Positions 1 to 5,595 of a stretch of DNA of 11,079 nt are shown piece after piece. Position 1 is the first letter of the stretch. Each line of letters begins with the position of its first letter. The notes under the pieces are model-generated. The model was given only the letters and a program-made list of their open reading frames with translations. It was not told where the DNA came from and ran no database searches. Made by a program: the position numbers and the translations under genes. Origin of the DNA: Candidatus Methanomethylophilaceae archaeon (GTDB taxonomy: Archaea; Thermoplasmatota; Thermoplasmata; Methanomassiliicoccales; Methanomethylophilaceae); NCBI GenBank assembly GCA_016297775.1, contig JAEDGA010000043.1, forward strand, positions 1-11,079, in the 5' to 3' direction.

Positions 1-205
1 TCAGATTGAAGAATGCGTCCAACATGGAGAGATTCAGAGATTTGCCGAAACGTCTGGGTCTTGTGAAAAGATACACCTTGTTCCTTTCGGACAATATATC
101 GGATATCAATTCGGATTTGTCGACGAAATAGTATCCTTCGTCACGGATCTCTTTGAAATCATCCACTCCGATAGGTATCCTTTTCTTCAAACCCTTCCCC
201 TCCAT
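1..205 (-). CDS. AAA-ATPase-like protein, N-terminal part (runs off the left edge)
   Basis: Only the first 68 codons are in the window; the gene continues beyond position 1. The reading frame opens with MEGKGLKKRIPIGVDDFKEI, followed by a YYFVDKSELI stretch and VYLFTRPRRFGKSLNLSML at about residues 44-62. This order (G-x-x-D-F, YxFVDKT/S, then an RPRRFGKS Walker A-like loop) is typical of the AAA-ATPase-like family (PF09820), whose members often end in a PD-(D/E)XK nuclease-like domain and are expanded in gut bacteria and archaea. Their biological role is poorly known and I do not assign one. ATG 205 is chosen because a TATA box lies 27 nt upstream, which implies a leaderless mRNA. A TTG five codons further in, preceded by GGAGGGG, is a weaker alternative start. 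The C-terminal domain cannot be judged from this window. Confidence 0.85.
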   Translation of the reverse strand, partial: MEGKGLKKRIPIGVDDFKEIRDEGYYFVDKSELISDILSERNKVYLFTRPRRFGKSLNLSMLDAFFNL

Positions 206-222
206 GCCGATATCATATCGGC
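206..222. promoter_or_regulatory. Perfect palindrome between TATA box and start of the AAA-ATPase-like gene
   Basis: The sequence is GCCGATAT-C-ATATCGGC, two 8-bp arms around one base. It fills the space between the minus-strand TATA box and ATG 205, so it ends right at the predicted transcription start. That position suits a repressor operator. The regulator is unknown. Confidence 0.45.
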
Positions 223-227
223 TCCAG

Positions 228-236
228 ATTATAAAG
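228..236 (-). promoter_or_regulatory. TATA box of the AAA-ATPase-like gene
   Basis: On the minus strand it reads CTTTATAAT, centred 27 nt before ATG 205. This spacing places the transcription start at or next to the start codon, i.e. a leaderless transcript. Confidence 0.6.
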
Positions 237-279
237 ACTGCATTCGATGGGACATATAGGAGTATACGATGAAAATCGC

Positions 280-286
280 TTAATAT
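280..286 (+). promoter_or_regulatory. TATA box of cgi121
   Basis: TTAATAT is centred 25 nt before ATG 308, with an A-rich GAAAATCG just upstream that could serve as BRE. No Shine-Dalgarno site lies before the ATG, consistent with a leaderless mRNA. Confidence 0.5.
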
Positions 287-307
287 CCATCAGCGGATTG
301 TCCTTCC

Positions 308-778
308 ATGAAGAGGGCGGTCACCGTCATCGGAGCTAAAGGCGGATGCGGATTGGAGAGGATAGTGGAACATCTCACGTCCAAAGGAGGGGATGTGATC
401 GTACTGAATCCCCTATATGTCTACTGCCCCGAACAGGTGATCTCCGCCGCGGAACATGCCGAGAGGGCATTCGACGAAGGTCGCAACAGATCCAGGACGT
501 TCCTCACCGAGACGATAATGTACGTATCCGGCGAAAGACAGGTCTCTAAAGCACTGAAGAGGATGCGTCCCCCTGAAGGTTCGGACGAATTCGTGCTTGC
601 GGTGTTCGATGTGGACGATCCGGATCTCGAGAGCATAGGTCTGAAGGAGTGCCCCGAATTATTGGAGGGCACCCCGGAGAAAGCGGAGGCCATGGGCCTC
701 GACGCCTCCGGCATGAACATCGACCTCCGCGATCTGGCGCTGGAGACCGTTGCCATGCTGGATATCGAAAAGGTTTGA
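308..778 (+). CDS. cgi121: KEOPS complex subunit Cgi121
   Basis: This 156-residue protein matches the Cgi121/TPRKB family (PF08617, usually about 150 residues). KEOPS (Kae1-Bud32-Cgi121-Pcc1) installs the threonylcarbamoyl group of t6A37 on ANN-decoding tRNAs; Cgi121 binds Bud32 and helps hold the tRNA in the cytoplasm. Visible landmarks are the short N-terminal strand ending in VIGAKG (7-12), NPLYVYCPEQVISAAEHA (34-51) opening the helical region, an acidic/aromatic segment TETIMYVSGERQVSKAL (67-83), the latter being the most family-typical motif, and the C-terminal DLALETVAMLDIEK (142-155). The start is fixed by a TATA-like box 25 nt upstream. No other KEOPS gene is in the window. Its stop is one base from the stop of the convergent MerR gene. 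The family call is from remembered motifs, but the match is strong across the whole length. Confidence 0.85.
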   Translation: MKRAVTVIGAKGGCGLERIVEHLTSKGGDVIVLNPLYVYCPEQVISAAEHAERAFDEGRNRSRTFLTETIMYVSGERQVSKALKRMRPPEGSDEFVLAVFDVDDPDLESIGLKECPELLEGTPEKAEAMGLDASGMNIDLRDLALETVAMLDIEKV

Positions 779-779
779 A

Positions 780-1586
780 TCACTCTCCCTTCTTTATGGG
801 GAACTGGATCTCCGTCAGGTAGTCGTCCTCGGACTCACGATCCCAGCATCCGTGCACATAGCATTCCCTGGGACTGTCGGCCAATTCCATACCGTTCTCG
901 GACATCCACTGCATGATCGCGGAATATGCCTCTCCGAGCCTGTCGTACGAACCCCTGTGTTCGACGCAAGCCGCCAACACCCCGTCAAAATCCTTGAATC
1001 CGATCTCTCCGGCCGGGGTACCCGCGGACTTCACCGATTGGTAATAGGCCAGTCCGATGTCCCTCTCCTTGTACTCCAGATCGTCGTAGGTGACGAAACA
1101 GTAGTCGTCCTCGGTGCATTCCAGTCCCGGGTTGGTCTCCTTGCACATCTGTGCGAATCCCATCACGAAACCGGTCAGATCCGCATATGTGTCTATCCTT
1201 CCCTTCCTGTATACGGCCGTGAAGCCGGGTATCTCCTTCACTTCGACATCGTATGTCATATCGATCCCTTCGTCTTCCAAGAGGTCCAGGAGTCTGAGTC
1301 TCTCCGATACGGATTCCGCCTCTGCCTCGGTGATGCGTCTGCGCTCCGCAAGGATGGGGGCCGCATCCTCTCCGGATAGGATGCGCGATATCTCATCCAC
1401 GGACAGTCCCGCACGGCGGTATCTGCGTATCGCACAGAGATCCGCCAGTTGTTCCGGGAGATAGTATCTGTAACGGTTGAAAATGTCCACGAACCCGGGT
1501 TTGAGCAGTCCGATCTCGTCATAATGACGCAGAGTCTTCACGGATACCTTTCCGAGTCTTGAGAACTCTCCGATCCTGTACCTCAT
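780..1586 (-). CDS. MerR-family transcriptional regulator with GyrI-like effector domain
   Basis: The 268-residue product starts MRYRIGEFSRLGKVSVKTLR, the classic MerR winged HTH (residues 1-70, with HYDEIGLLKP and RYYLPEQL wings). A helical linker at about 75-107 should make the antiparallel dimer coiled coil. Residues about 112-266 look like a GyrI/AraC effector-binding domain, ending with YLTEIQFPI, the usual C-terminal strand with its buried glutamate. Relatives such as BmrR and BltR bind hydrophobic cations or other small molecules and activate efflux genes; the ligand here is unknown, and no transporter is adjacent. The ATG at 1586 is preferred over upstream in-frame starts because the HTH begins there and a weak TATA-like ACTTATC lies 25 nt upstream. 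MerR proteins are mainly bacterial, so acquisition from gut bacteria is plausible. It lies downstream of the mevalonate operon but seems to have its own promoter. Confidence 0.88.
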   Translation of the reverse strand: MRYRIGEFSRLGKVSVKTLRHYDEIGLLKPGFVDIFNRYRYYLPEQLADLCAIRRYRRAGLSVDEISRILSGEDAAPILAERRRITEAEAESVSERLRLLDLLEDEGIDMTYDVEVKEIPGFTAVYRKGRIDTYADLTGFVMGFAQMCKETNPGLECTEDDYCFVTYDDLEYKERDIGLAYYQSVKSAGTPAGEIGFKDFDGVLAACVEHRGSYDRLGEAYSAIMQWMSENGMELADSPRECYVHGCWDRESEDDYLTEIQFPIKKGE

Positions 1587-1606
1587 GATGACCACATGAC
1601 GGGTTG

Positions 1607-1616
1607 TCGATAAGTG
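1607..1616 (-). promoter_or_regulatory. Weak TATA-like element of the MerR gene
   Basis: The minus strand reads CACTTATCGA, centred about 25 nt before ATG 1586. It is the least A/T-rich of the promoters here, as might be expected if the gene needs an activator. Confidence 0.35.
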
Positions 1617-1626
1617 GGTTGTCAGT

Positions 1627-1641
1627 CTCCCCCAGGGGGAG
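1627..1641. promoter_or_regulatory. G/C palindrome upstream of the MerR promoter
   Basis: CTCCCCC-A-GGGGGAG, two perfect 7-bp arms around one base. It lies 41-55 nt upstream of the MerR start codon, just upstream of the TATA/BRE position, where an archaeal activator could bind. MerR autoregulation is a guess. Confidence 0.35.
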
Positions 1642-1649
1642 GGTTTGGA

Positions 1650-1679
1650 CGGATGCACCCCGTATCGGGTATGCATCCG
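1650..1679. repeat. Imperfect hairpin after the DUF35 gene
   Basis: CGGATGCA (1650-1657) pairs with TGCATCCG (1672-1679), with a further CCC/GGG pairing inside after a 2-nt bulge. It starts 17 nt past the DUF35 stop on the minus strand and could end the mevalonate operon transcript. No T-run follows, so an operator for the MerR protein is an equal possibility. Confidence 0.35.
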
Positions 1680-1696
1680 CCCTCATGGTCGAAATA

Positions 1697-2101
1697 TCAC
1701 TCTTCGGGGACGAACTTGAATCCGTAGCGGATGATTCCGCCGGGTCCGTCGGAACTGATCTTCCTCAGTACGGCGGATACCCTCATACCGATCCTGACCT
1801 CGTTGATGTCGACGTCCACCAGCTGCGAGGATATCCGCACGCCGTCGTCGGTCTCCACCATGGCCACCGCGTAGGGTTTGAGCTTGTCCGCGAAATCCGG
1901 TGCATCGTACACTATGGAGTACGAGTACACGGTACCCTTGCGGCAGAGGTCGTAGTTCTCCATCTTCCCGATGCTCTCCCTGCGGCATACGGGACACATG
2001 TTGCGCTTGGGGAAGTAGACCTTCCCGCAGCAGGGGCACTTGGATCCCTCGAGGTTGTACCTTCCGGGGATCTCCCTCCATTCCTTCGCTACGGATGCCA
2101 T
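1697..2101 (-). CDS. DUF35 zinc-ribbon/OB-fold scaffold of the thiolase/HMG-CoA synthase complex
   Basis: The 134-residue protein has a rubredoxin-like zinc ribbon with C22, C25, C36 and C39 (CPCC...CPVC) and then a basic and beta-rich OB-fold region (about 45-132, with YSYSIVYDAP and YAVAMVETDDG). This is the DUF35 architecture (PF12172 plus PF01796). In archaea the DUF35 protein bridges acetoacetyl-CoA thiolase and HMG-CoA synthase and helps form a shared CoA-binding site, shown structurally for a Methanothermococcus complex. Here it is the last gene of the operon that encodes both enzymes. Its ATG overlaps the thiolase stop as TGATG, with GGAGG seven nt upstream, so it is translationally coupled. 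All four zinc ligands are present. Family and partners are clear; complex formation is inferred from context. Confidence 0.9.
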   Translation of the reverse strand: MASVAKEWREIPGRYNLEGSKCPCCGKVYFPKRNMCPVCRRESIGKMENYDLCRKGTVYSYSIVYDAPDFADKLKPYAVAMVETDDGVRISSQLVDVDINEVRIGMRVSAVLRKISSDGPGGIIRYGFKFVPEE

Positions 2102-3267
2102 CAGATCGCCTCCAGAATGCTGACGGTGACAGCGGAACCCATACCTCCTACGGACTGTGCGAGTCCGTACTTGGCGTTCTCCACCTGTCTCTTGTCCGCG
2201 GATCCTCTGAGCTGCTCCGCGAGCTCCACGATCTGGGCCACTCCGGTGGCTCCGATGGGGTGTCCGCGTGCCTTGAGTCCTCCGGACGTGTTGATCGCAA
2301 GCTTGTTGCCCAACGCGACCTGACCTTCGAGAACGGCCTTGCCGGCCTTTCCCCTCTCGAAGAATCCCAGATCCTGAAGGGCCATGATACCGGATACGGT
2401 GTAATTGTCGTGGACCTCCGCCACGGAGATGTCCGATGGACCGATTCCCGCGATCTCGTAGGCCCTCCTGGATGCGGCTACGGTCGCACCGTAGGTGGTG
2501 ATGTCCTCCCTCTGGAAGAGGGCTAGGGTGTCACTGGCCTGACATACGGCGGACACCTTGACGTAGGAATCCGTGTACTCCTTCGCCTTCTCGAGGGGAC
2601 AGATGACCACGGCCGCGGCACCGTCAGAGATGGGTGCGCAGTCGAAAACCCCCAACGGGGATGCCACGGGTCCGGACCTGAGGACGGTCTCGATGGGTAC
2701 CGCCTTGCGGAACTGTGCGTTGGGGTTCAACGCACCGTGTGCGTGACTGTTCACGGCGAACGATGCGATCTCCTCCCTGGTGGCGATGCCGTCGTGGATC
2801 ATCCTGTTGGCGATCATGGCATGGAGGGACGGGAAGGTCACTCCCATGGATGCCTCCCACTCCGCATCCGCGGTGGAATCTAGGATGGCGTTGCCGCTGA
2901 CATCGTCGAGATCGGTCATCTTCTCGGCACCCGCGGCGAGGACCACGTCGTGCATACCGGATGCCACGGCCATGACCGCCTGCCTGAATGCGACCCCTCC
3001 GGATGCCCCTCCGGCCTCCACGCGCACTGCGGGAACGTTGTTGGTGCTCAATCCGGAATAATCCGCGATGAGTGCGTCTATATGCTGCTGGTTGACGAAA
3101 CGTCCCGCGGACATGTTGCCCACGAACACACCGTCCACCTCCGCACCGGTGAGGTTGGCATCGGCGATCGCCTTGATACCGGCCTCGATACCGATCTCCC
3201 TGAAGGACTTGTTCCAAAGTTCACCGAACTTGGTGACCCCTACTCCGATAACTGCTACGTCTCTCAT
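2101..3267 (-). CDS. Archaeal thiolase (acetyl-CoA C-acetyltransferase family) lacking the nucleophilic cysteine
   Basis: The 388-residue protein has the archaeal/SCP-x-like thiolase fold from MRDVAVIGVGVTKFGELW through the C-terminal GGMGSAVTVSIL. The expected role is condensation of two acetyl-CoA to acetoacetyl-CoA, passed to HMG-CoA synthase. The histidines in EVHDN (H286) and in GHPIGATG (H336) are present. The nucleophile loop, normally VEAACASGG in archaeal homologues as I recall them, reads VEAGGASGG: G87 stands where the acyl-accepting cysteine should be. Cysteine-less thiolase paralogues exist, for example DUF35-dependent Ltp2-type aldolases, so the protein may be non-thiolytic or structural. 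The ATG at 3267 follows the HMG-CoA synthase stop by 4 nt and has GGAG seven nt upstream; a longer N-terminal extension to 3429 has no family counterpart. The family is certain, the activity is not. Confidence 0.88.
   Translation of the reverse strand: MRDVAVIGVGVTKFGELWNKSFREIGIEAGIKAIADANLTGAEVDGVFVGNMSAGRFVNQQHIDALIADYSGLSTNNVPAVRVEAGGASGGVAFRQAVMAVASGMHDVVLAAGAEKMTDLDDVSGNAILDSTADAEWEASMGVTFPSLHAMIANRMIHDGIATREEIASFAVNSHAHGALNPNAQFRKAVPIETVLRSGPVASPLGVFDCAPISDGAAAVVICPLEKAKEYTDSYVKVSAVCQASDTLALFQREDITTYGATVAASRRAYEIAGIGPSDISVAEVHDNYTVSGIMALQDLGFFERGKAGKAVLEGQVALGNKLAINTSGGLKARGHPIGATGVAQIVELAEQLRGSADKRQVENAKYGLAQSVGGMGSAVTVSILEAI
2109..2113 (-). promoter_or_regulatory. Shine-Dalgarno site of the DUF35 gene
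   Basis: GGAGG on the minus strand, seven nt before ATG 2101 and inside the end of the thiolase gene. It fixes the start and supports translational coupling. Confidence 0.65.
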
Positions 3268-3271
3268 CCTA

Positions 3272-4324
3272 TCACTCCGGCATGACGATCTTTCCTTTGA
3301 ACATCGCATATCTCGCATAATCGAGCTCGACGGTGTTGGCCATCCTCTCCGCCACCGTCTTCGCCGCGCTCCTGTTGTACTCCCTGATGGCGTCGGTGAC
3401 GGTGATGTCGAAAGCGTCGCTTCCGGCACCGGAACCGTAGGATGTGACGAAGATCCTGTCCCCGGGATCGGCGACGTCCAATACGGATGCGAGTCCGAGA
3501 GGTACGGCTCCGCTGTACGTGTTGCCTATGTGGGGTGTGAGGAGTCCCCTCTCGATCTGTTCGGGGGTGAATCCGAGCTGTGCGGCCACCCTGGTGGGGA
3601 ACTTTCCGTTGGGCTGGTGGAACACCGCGAACCTGTAGTCCTCGGGTGTGGTACCCATGGCCTCCATCATCATCTTCGCCGCGGATGTTATGTGTCTGAA
3701 GTATGCGGGCTCACCCGTGAACCTCCCTCCGTGGCTGGGGTAGGGCTGTCCCTCCCTCCTCCAGAAGTCAGGGGTGTCGGTTGTGAAACTGAGGGTCTTG
3801 TTGATCTTGGCGATGATGTTCTCGCTTCCGATCAGGTATGCGGCACCTCCCGCGGATGCGGAATACTCGAGAGCGTCACCGGGTGCACCCTGGGATGTGT
3901 CCGCCCCGATGGCCACCCCGTACTTCACCATACCTGATCCCACGAGACCCATGCATGCCTGGATACCGGCAGTACCTGCCTTGCATGCGAATTCCATGTC
4001 CGCGGCGGTCATGGCCGGGGTGGCCCTGATGGCCTCGGCCACGATGGTGGCGGTGGGTTTGACGGCATACGGGTGGGATTCCGATCCCACATAGACGGCT
4101 CCGATGTCCTTGGGATCCACATCGGGCACGCGTGCCATCATGCCTCTCGCCGCCTCGGTGGCGATGGTGATGACATCCTCGTCGGGCGAAGGTACCGACT
4201 TCTGGTGTATCAGAAGTCCCTTGCCCATGGCCTTTCCGTCCACTCCCCAGACCCTGCCGATCTCGGCGGGGGTTATCCTGTATCTGGGGATGTACGCTCC
4301 GTAACTCACGATTCCTACATCCAT
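3272..4324 (-). CDS. Hydroxymethylglutaryl-CoA synthase, archaeal type
   Basis: The 350-residue protein condenses acetyl-CoA with acetoacetyl-CoA to HMG-CoA, the committed entry to the mevalonate route for archaeal isoprenoid lipids. It starts MDVGIVSYGAYIPRYRI, as archaeal HMG-CoA synthases do. The catalytic triad of the family is visible: E82 in GSESHPYAVKP, C114 in MEFACKAGTAGIQ and H236 in VFHQPNGKFPTR. IGNTYSGAVPLGLASVL and a GSGAGSDAF loop near the C terminus are also typical. It is the second gene of a four-gene operon, between an HTH regulator and thiolase/DUF35. Two ATGs are possible, 4327 (ATGA overlap) and 4324 (TGATG overlap); 4324 is preferred for better spacing from the GGAAGGG ribosome site and for the family-like N terminus. 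The length is normal and no key residue is missing. Confidence 0.95.
   Translation of the reverse strand: MDVGIVSYGAYIPRYRITPAEIGRVWGVDGKAMGKGLLIHQKSVPSPDEDVITIATEAARGMMARVPDVDPKDIGAVYVGSESHPYAVKPTATIVAEAIRATPAMTAADMEFACKAGTAGIQACMGLVGSGMVKYGVAIGADTSQGAPGDALEYSASAGGAAYLIGSENIIAKINKTLSFTTDTPDFWRREGQPYPSHGGRFTGEPAYFRHITSAAKMMMEAMGTTPEDYRFAVFHQPNGKFPTRVAAQLGFTPEQIERGLLTPHIGNTYSGAVPLGLASVLDVADPGDRIFVTSYGSGAGSDAFDITVTDAIREYNRSAAKTVAERMANTVELDYARYAMFKGKIVMPE
3275..3278 (-). promoter_or_regulatory. Shine-Dalgarno site of the thiolase gene
   Basis: GGAG on the minus strand, seven nt before ATG 3267 and within the last codons of the HMG-CoA synthase gene. It decides the start against the 162-nt longer open frame. 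Confidence 0.6.
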
Positions 4325-5016
4325 CATATCCCTTCCTTGTATTTCTCTAGCTTCTCGACGATCCTCTCCACCTCCAATCCGGTGGTGACGAGGGGTATGC
4401 CCTCCAGTCTGGCGAGCTTGACCGCCAACGGATCCACCGCGTCCGGCCTATGATATACCACCAGTGCCGGCGTGAGCGGGTGCGCCCTTATGGCGATCAT
4501 GGGCGAACGTCCGTAATGGACGTCAGTAAAGATGAGAGCCCTTTCGGTGCTCCATCCGTAGATCTTCATGTAATCGTTGGAGCTCAGTTGCAAGATGGTC
4601 TTCAGCGAATCCACGATGGTGTATCCGTACACCATGCGGGACGGCAGTCTGTCGGGATTGACATTCTGTCCGCAGATATCCGATATGAACACATCCATGG
4701 GGATGCCGCTCCTGAACTCCCCCATCGCGATCACGCATTCCAAGGACCTCTCCGGAAGGTACTTGGATATGGTGGGGGAACCGAGCTCCAGGTCCAATCT
4801 TATCAGAGCATCCACCAGCTTCCTGATGACGCCCGCACCCGGGGACTTGCGTCTCCCGGACTCATAATCGCTGATGACGGAATGGGACACCCCCATGGCC
4901 TCGGCGAGCTGGTGTTGGGACAACCCGAACTCCTCGCGCCATTTGCGGATGGTCATGCCCGGTTCGTTGGACAGCGTGATCTCTCCCGCTATCTTCTCCT
5001 TAAGCTCCTCCGTCAT
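4324..5016 (-). CDS. Xre-type HTH transcriptional regulator heading the mevalonate operon
   Basis: The 230-residue protein has an Xre/Cro-type HTH at about residues 22-77 (TIRKWREEFGLSQHQLAEAM, then GVSHSVISDYESGRRKSPG). A C-terminal domain of about 130 residues follows, with MVYGYTIVDSLKTILQL, a GWSTERALIFTDVHYG segment and LEGIPLVTTGLEVERIVEKL. This layout fits the archaeal predicted regulators grouped as COG1709. I do not recognise a ligand-binding motif in the C-terminal part. It overlaps the HMG-CoA synthase gene and is the first gene of its operon, so it most likely tunes mevalonate entry, perhaps by autoregulation with feedback from a CoA or isoprenoid intermediate; that is inference. 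The start at 5016 is chosen because TTATATA lies 26 nt upstream; the 24-residue longer frame from 5088 would begin upstream of that promoter. Confidence 0.82.
   Translation of the reverse strand: MTEELKEKIAGEITLSNEPGMTIRKWREEFGLSQHQLAEAMGVSHSVISDYESGRRKSPGAGVIRKLVDALIRLDLELGSPTISKYLPERSLECVIAMGEFRSGIPMDVFISDICGQNVNPDRLPSRMVYGYTIVDSLKTILQLSSNDYMKIYGWSTERALIFTDVHYGRSPMIAIRAHPLTPALVVYHRPDAVDPLAVKLARLEGIPLVTTGLEVERIVEKLEKYKEGI
4330..4336 (-). promoter_or_regulatory. Shine-Dalgarno-like site of the HMG-CoA synthase gene
   Basis: GGAAGGG on the minus strand, five nt before ATG 4324 and only two before ATG 4327. The spacing favours the second ATG. Confidence 0.45.
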
Positions 5017-5038
5017 ATCCCGACCAATATTATATCTG

Positions 5039-5045
5039 TATATAA
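5039..5045 (-). promoter_or_regulatory. TATA box of the mevalonate operon
   Basis: The minus strand reads TTATATA, centred 26 nt before ATG 5016. This predicts a leaderless mRNA starting with the regulator gene. Confidence 0.6.
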
Positions 5046-5064
5046 CCATGTCGAAGTTGTTGTT

Positions 5065-5076
5065 CGTCAAATGACG
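5065..5076. promoter_or_regulatory. Short inverted repeat between the divergent promoters
   Basis: CGTCA-AA-TGACG lies 49-60 nt upstream of the regulator start and 55-66 nt upstream of the YbjN-domain start. It is a candidate operator for the neighbouring Xre-type protein. The arms are only 5 bp, so chance occurrence is possible. Confidence 0.3.
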
Positions 5077-5099
5077 TATTAATATCAAATCCCAGTAAG

Positions 5100-5107
5100 C
5101 TTATTAT
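5100..5107 (+). promoter_or_regulatory. TATA-like box of the YbjN-domain gene
   Basis: CTTATTAT is centred 27 nt before ATG 5131. No ribosome-binding site precedes the ATG, so the transcript is probably leaderless. Confidence 0.5.
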
Positions 5108-5130
5108 CCATCCAAGACGTATGGTGTGAC

Positions 5131-5595
5131 ATGTTCGGCAGAAAAGGGGATACCAAGGAATCCCTGTACAAGAAGATTCGCAAGATATTTGACGCCAACG
5201 GCATCGAATACAAGGCCGATGACGCGAATTTCATCATCGTCACACCGCAGATGGGGGACGACCTGCCGATCACGGTATTCATCACCGTATCCGAAGGTAC
5301 CGTCGAGTTCAGATGCAAACTCGCATTCGACGCCACCGAGGACAACTTCCAGGTCATCCTGAACGAGATCAACAGACTGAACAACGAGACCGCCATGGGC
5401 GCGTTCGTGATCGATCCCGAGAACGGATGGGTCATGTACCGCTACAGCTACATCTACATCGACGTGAAACCCAACGCCGACATCATCATGTCCCTGCTGA
5501 AGATGGCGGTGGACACCGTGGACCAGCACGACGGTGCGCTGAAGCAGCTGATGCCCGTCAACAAGGATGACAGGTACACCATGATGTTCGTATGA
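5131..5595 (+). CDS. YbjN-domain protein of unknown function
   Basis: The 154-residue, soluble and acidic protein has no signal peptide or membrane segment. After a basic N terminus (FGRKGDTKESLYKKIRKIF) it alternates strands and helices. The stretch ILNEINRLNNETAMGAFVID (75-94) followed by PENGWVMYRYSYIYID is typical of the YbjN/type III secretion chaperone-like fold (PF10722): a helix with E-x-x-N-x-L-N, then a G-x-F strand and a D-x-E-x-G-x-V-x-Y-R hairpin. The fold usually mediates protein-protein contacts; no catalytic residues are expected or seen, and no partner is evident nearby. It is transcribed away from the mevalonate operon from a shared 114-nt promoter region and ends immediately against the stop of the nicotinate phosphoribosyltransferase gene. 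The fold assignment is moderately sure; the function is unknown. Confidence 0.75.
   Translation: MFGRKGDTKESLYKKIRKIFDANGIEYKADDANFIIVTPQMGDDLPITVFITVSEGTVEFRCKLAFDATEDNFQVILNEINRLNNETAMGAFVIDPENGWVMYRYSYIYIDVKPNADIIMSLLKMAVDTVDQHDGALKQLMPVNKDDRYTMMFV

Noticed and set aside
314..350. P-loop-like VIGAKGGCG at the start of Cgi121
   Set aside because: The Walker A lysine and following Ser/Thr are missing, and Cgi121 proteins normally carry a similar G-x-R/K-G strand there.
3268..3429. 54-residue N-terminal extension of the thiolase
   Set aside because: It lies antisense-free but inside the HMG-CoA synthase gene in another frame, is rich in Arg/Ser/Pro and has no family counterpart; ATG 3267 has a good ribosome site.
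5017..5088. 24-residue longer start for the Xre-type regulator
   Set aside because: It would begin upstream of the TATA box TTATATA, which sits at the standard distance from ATG 5016.
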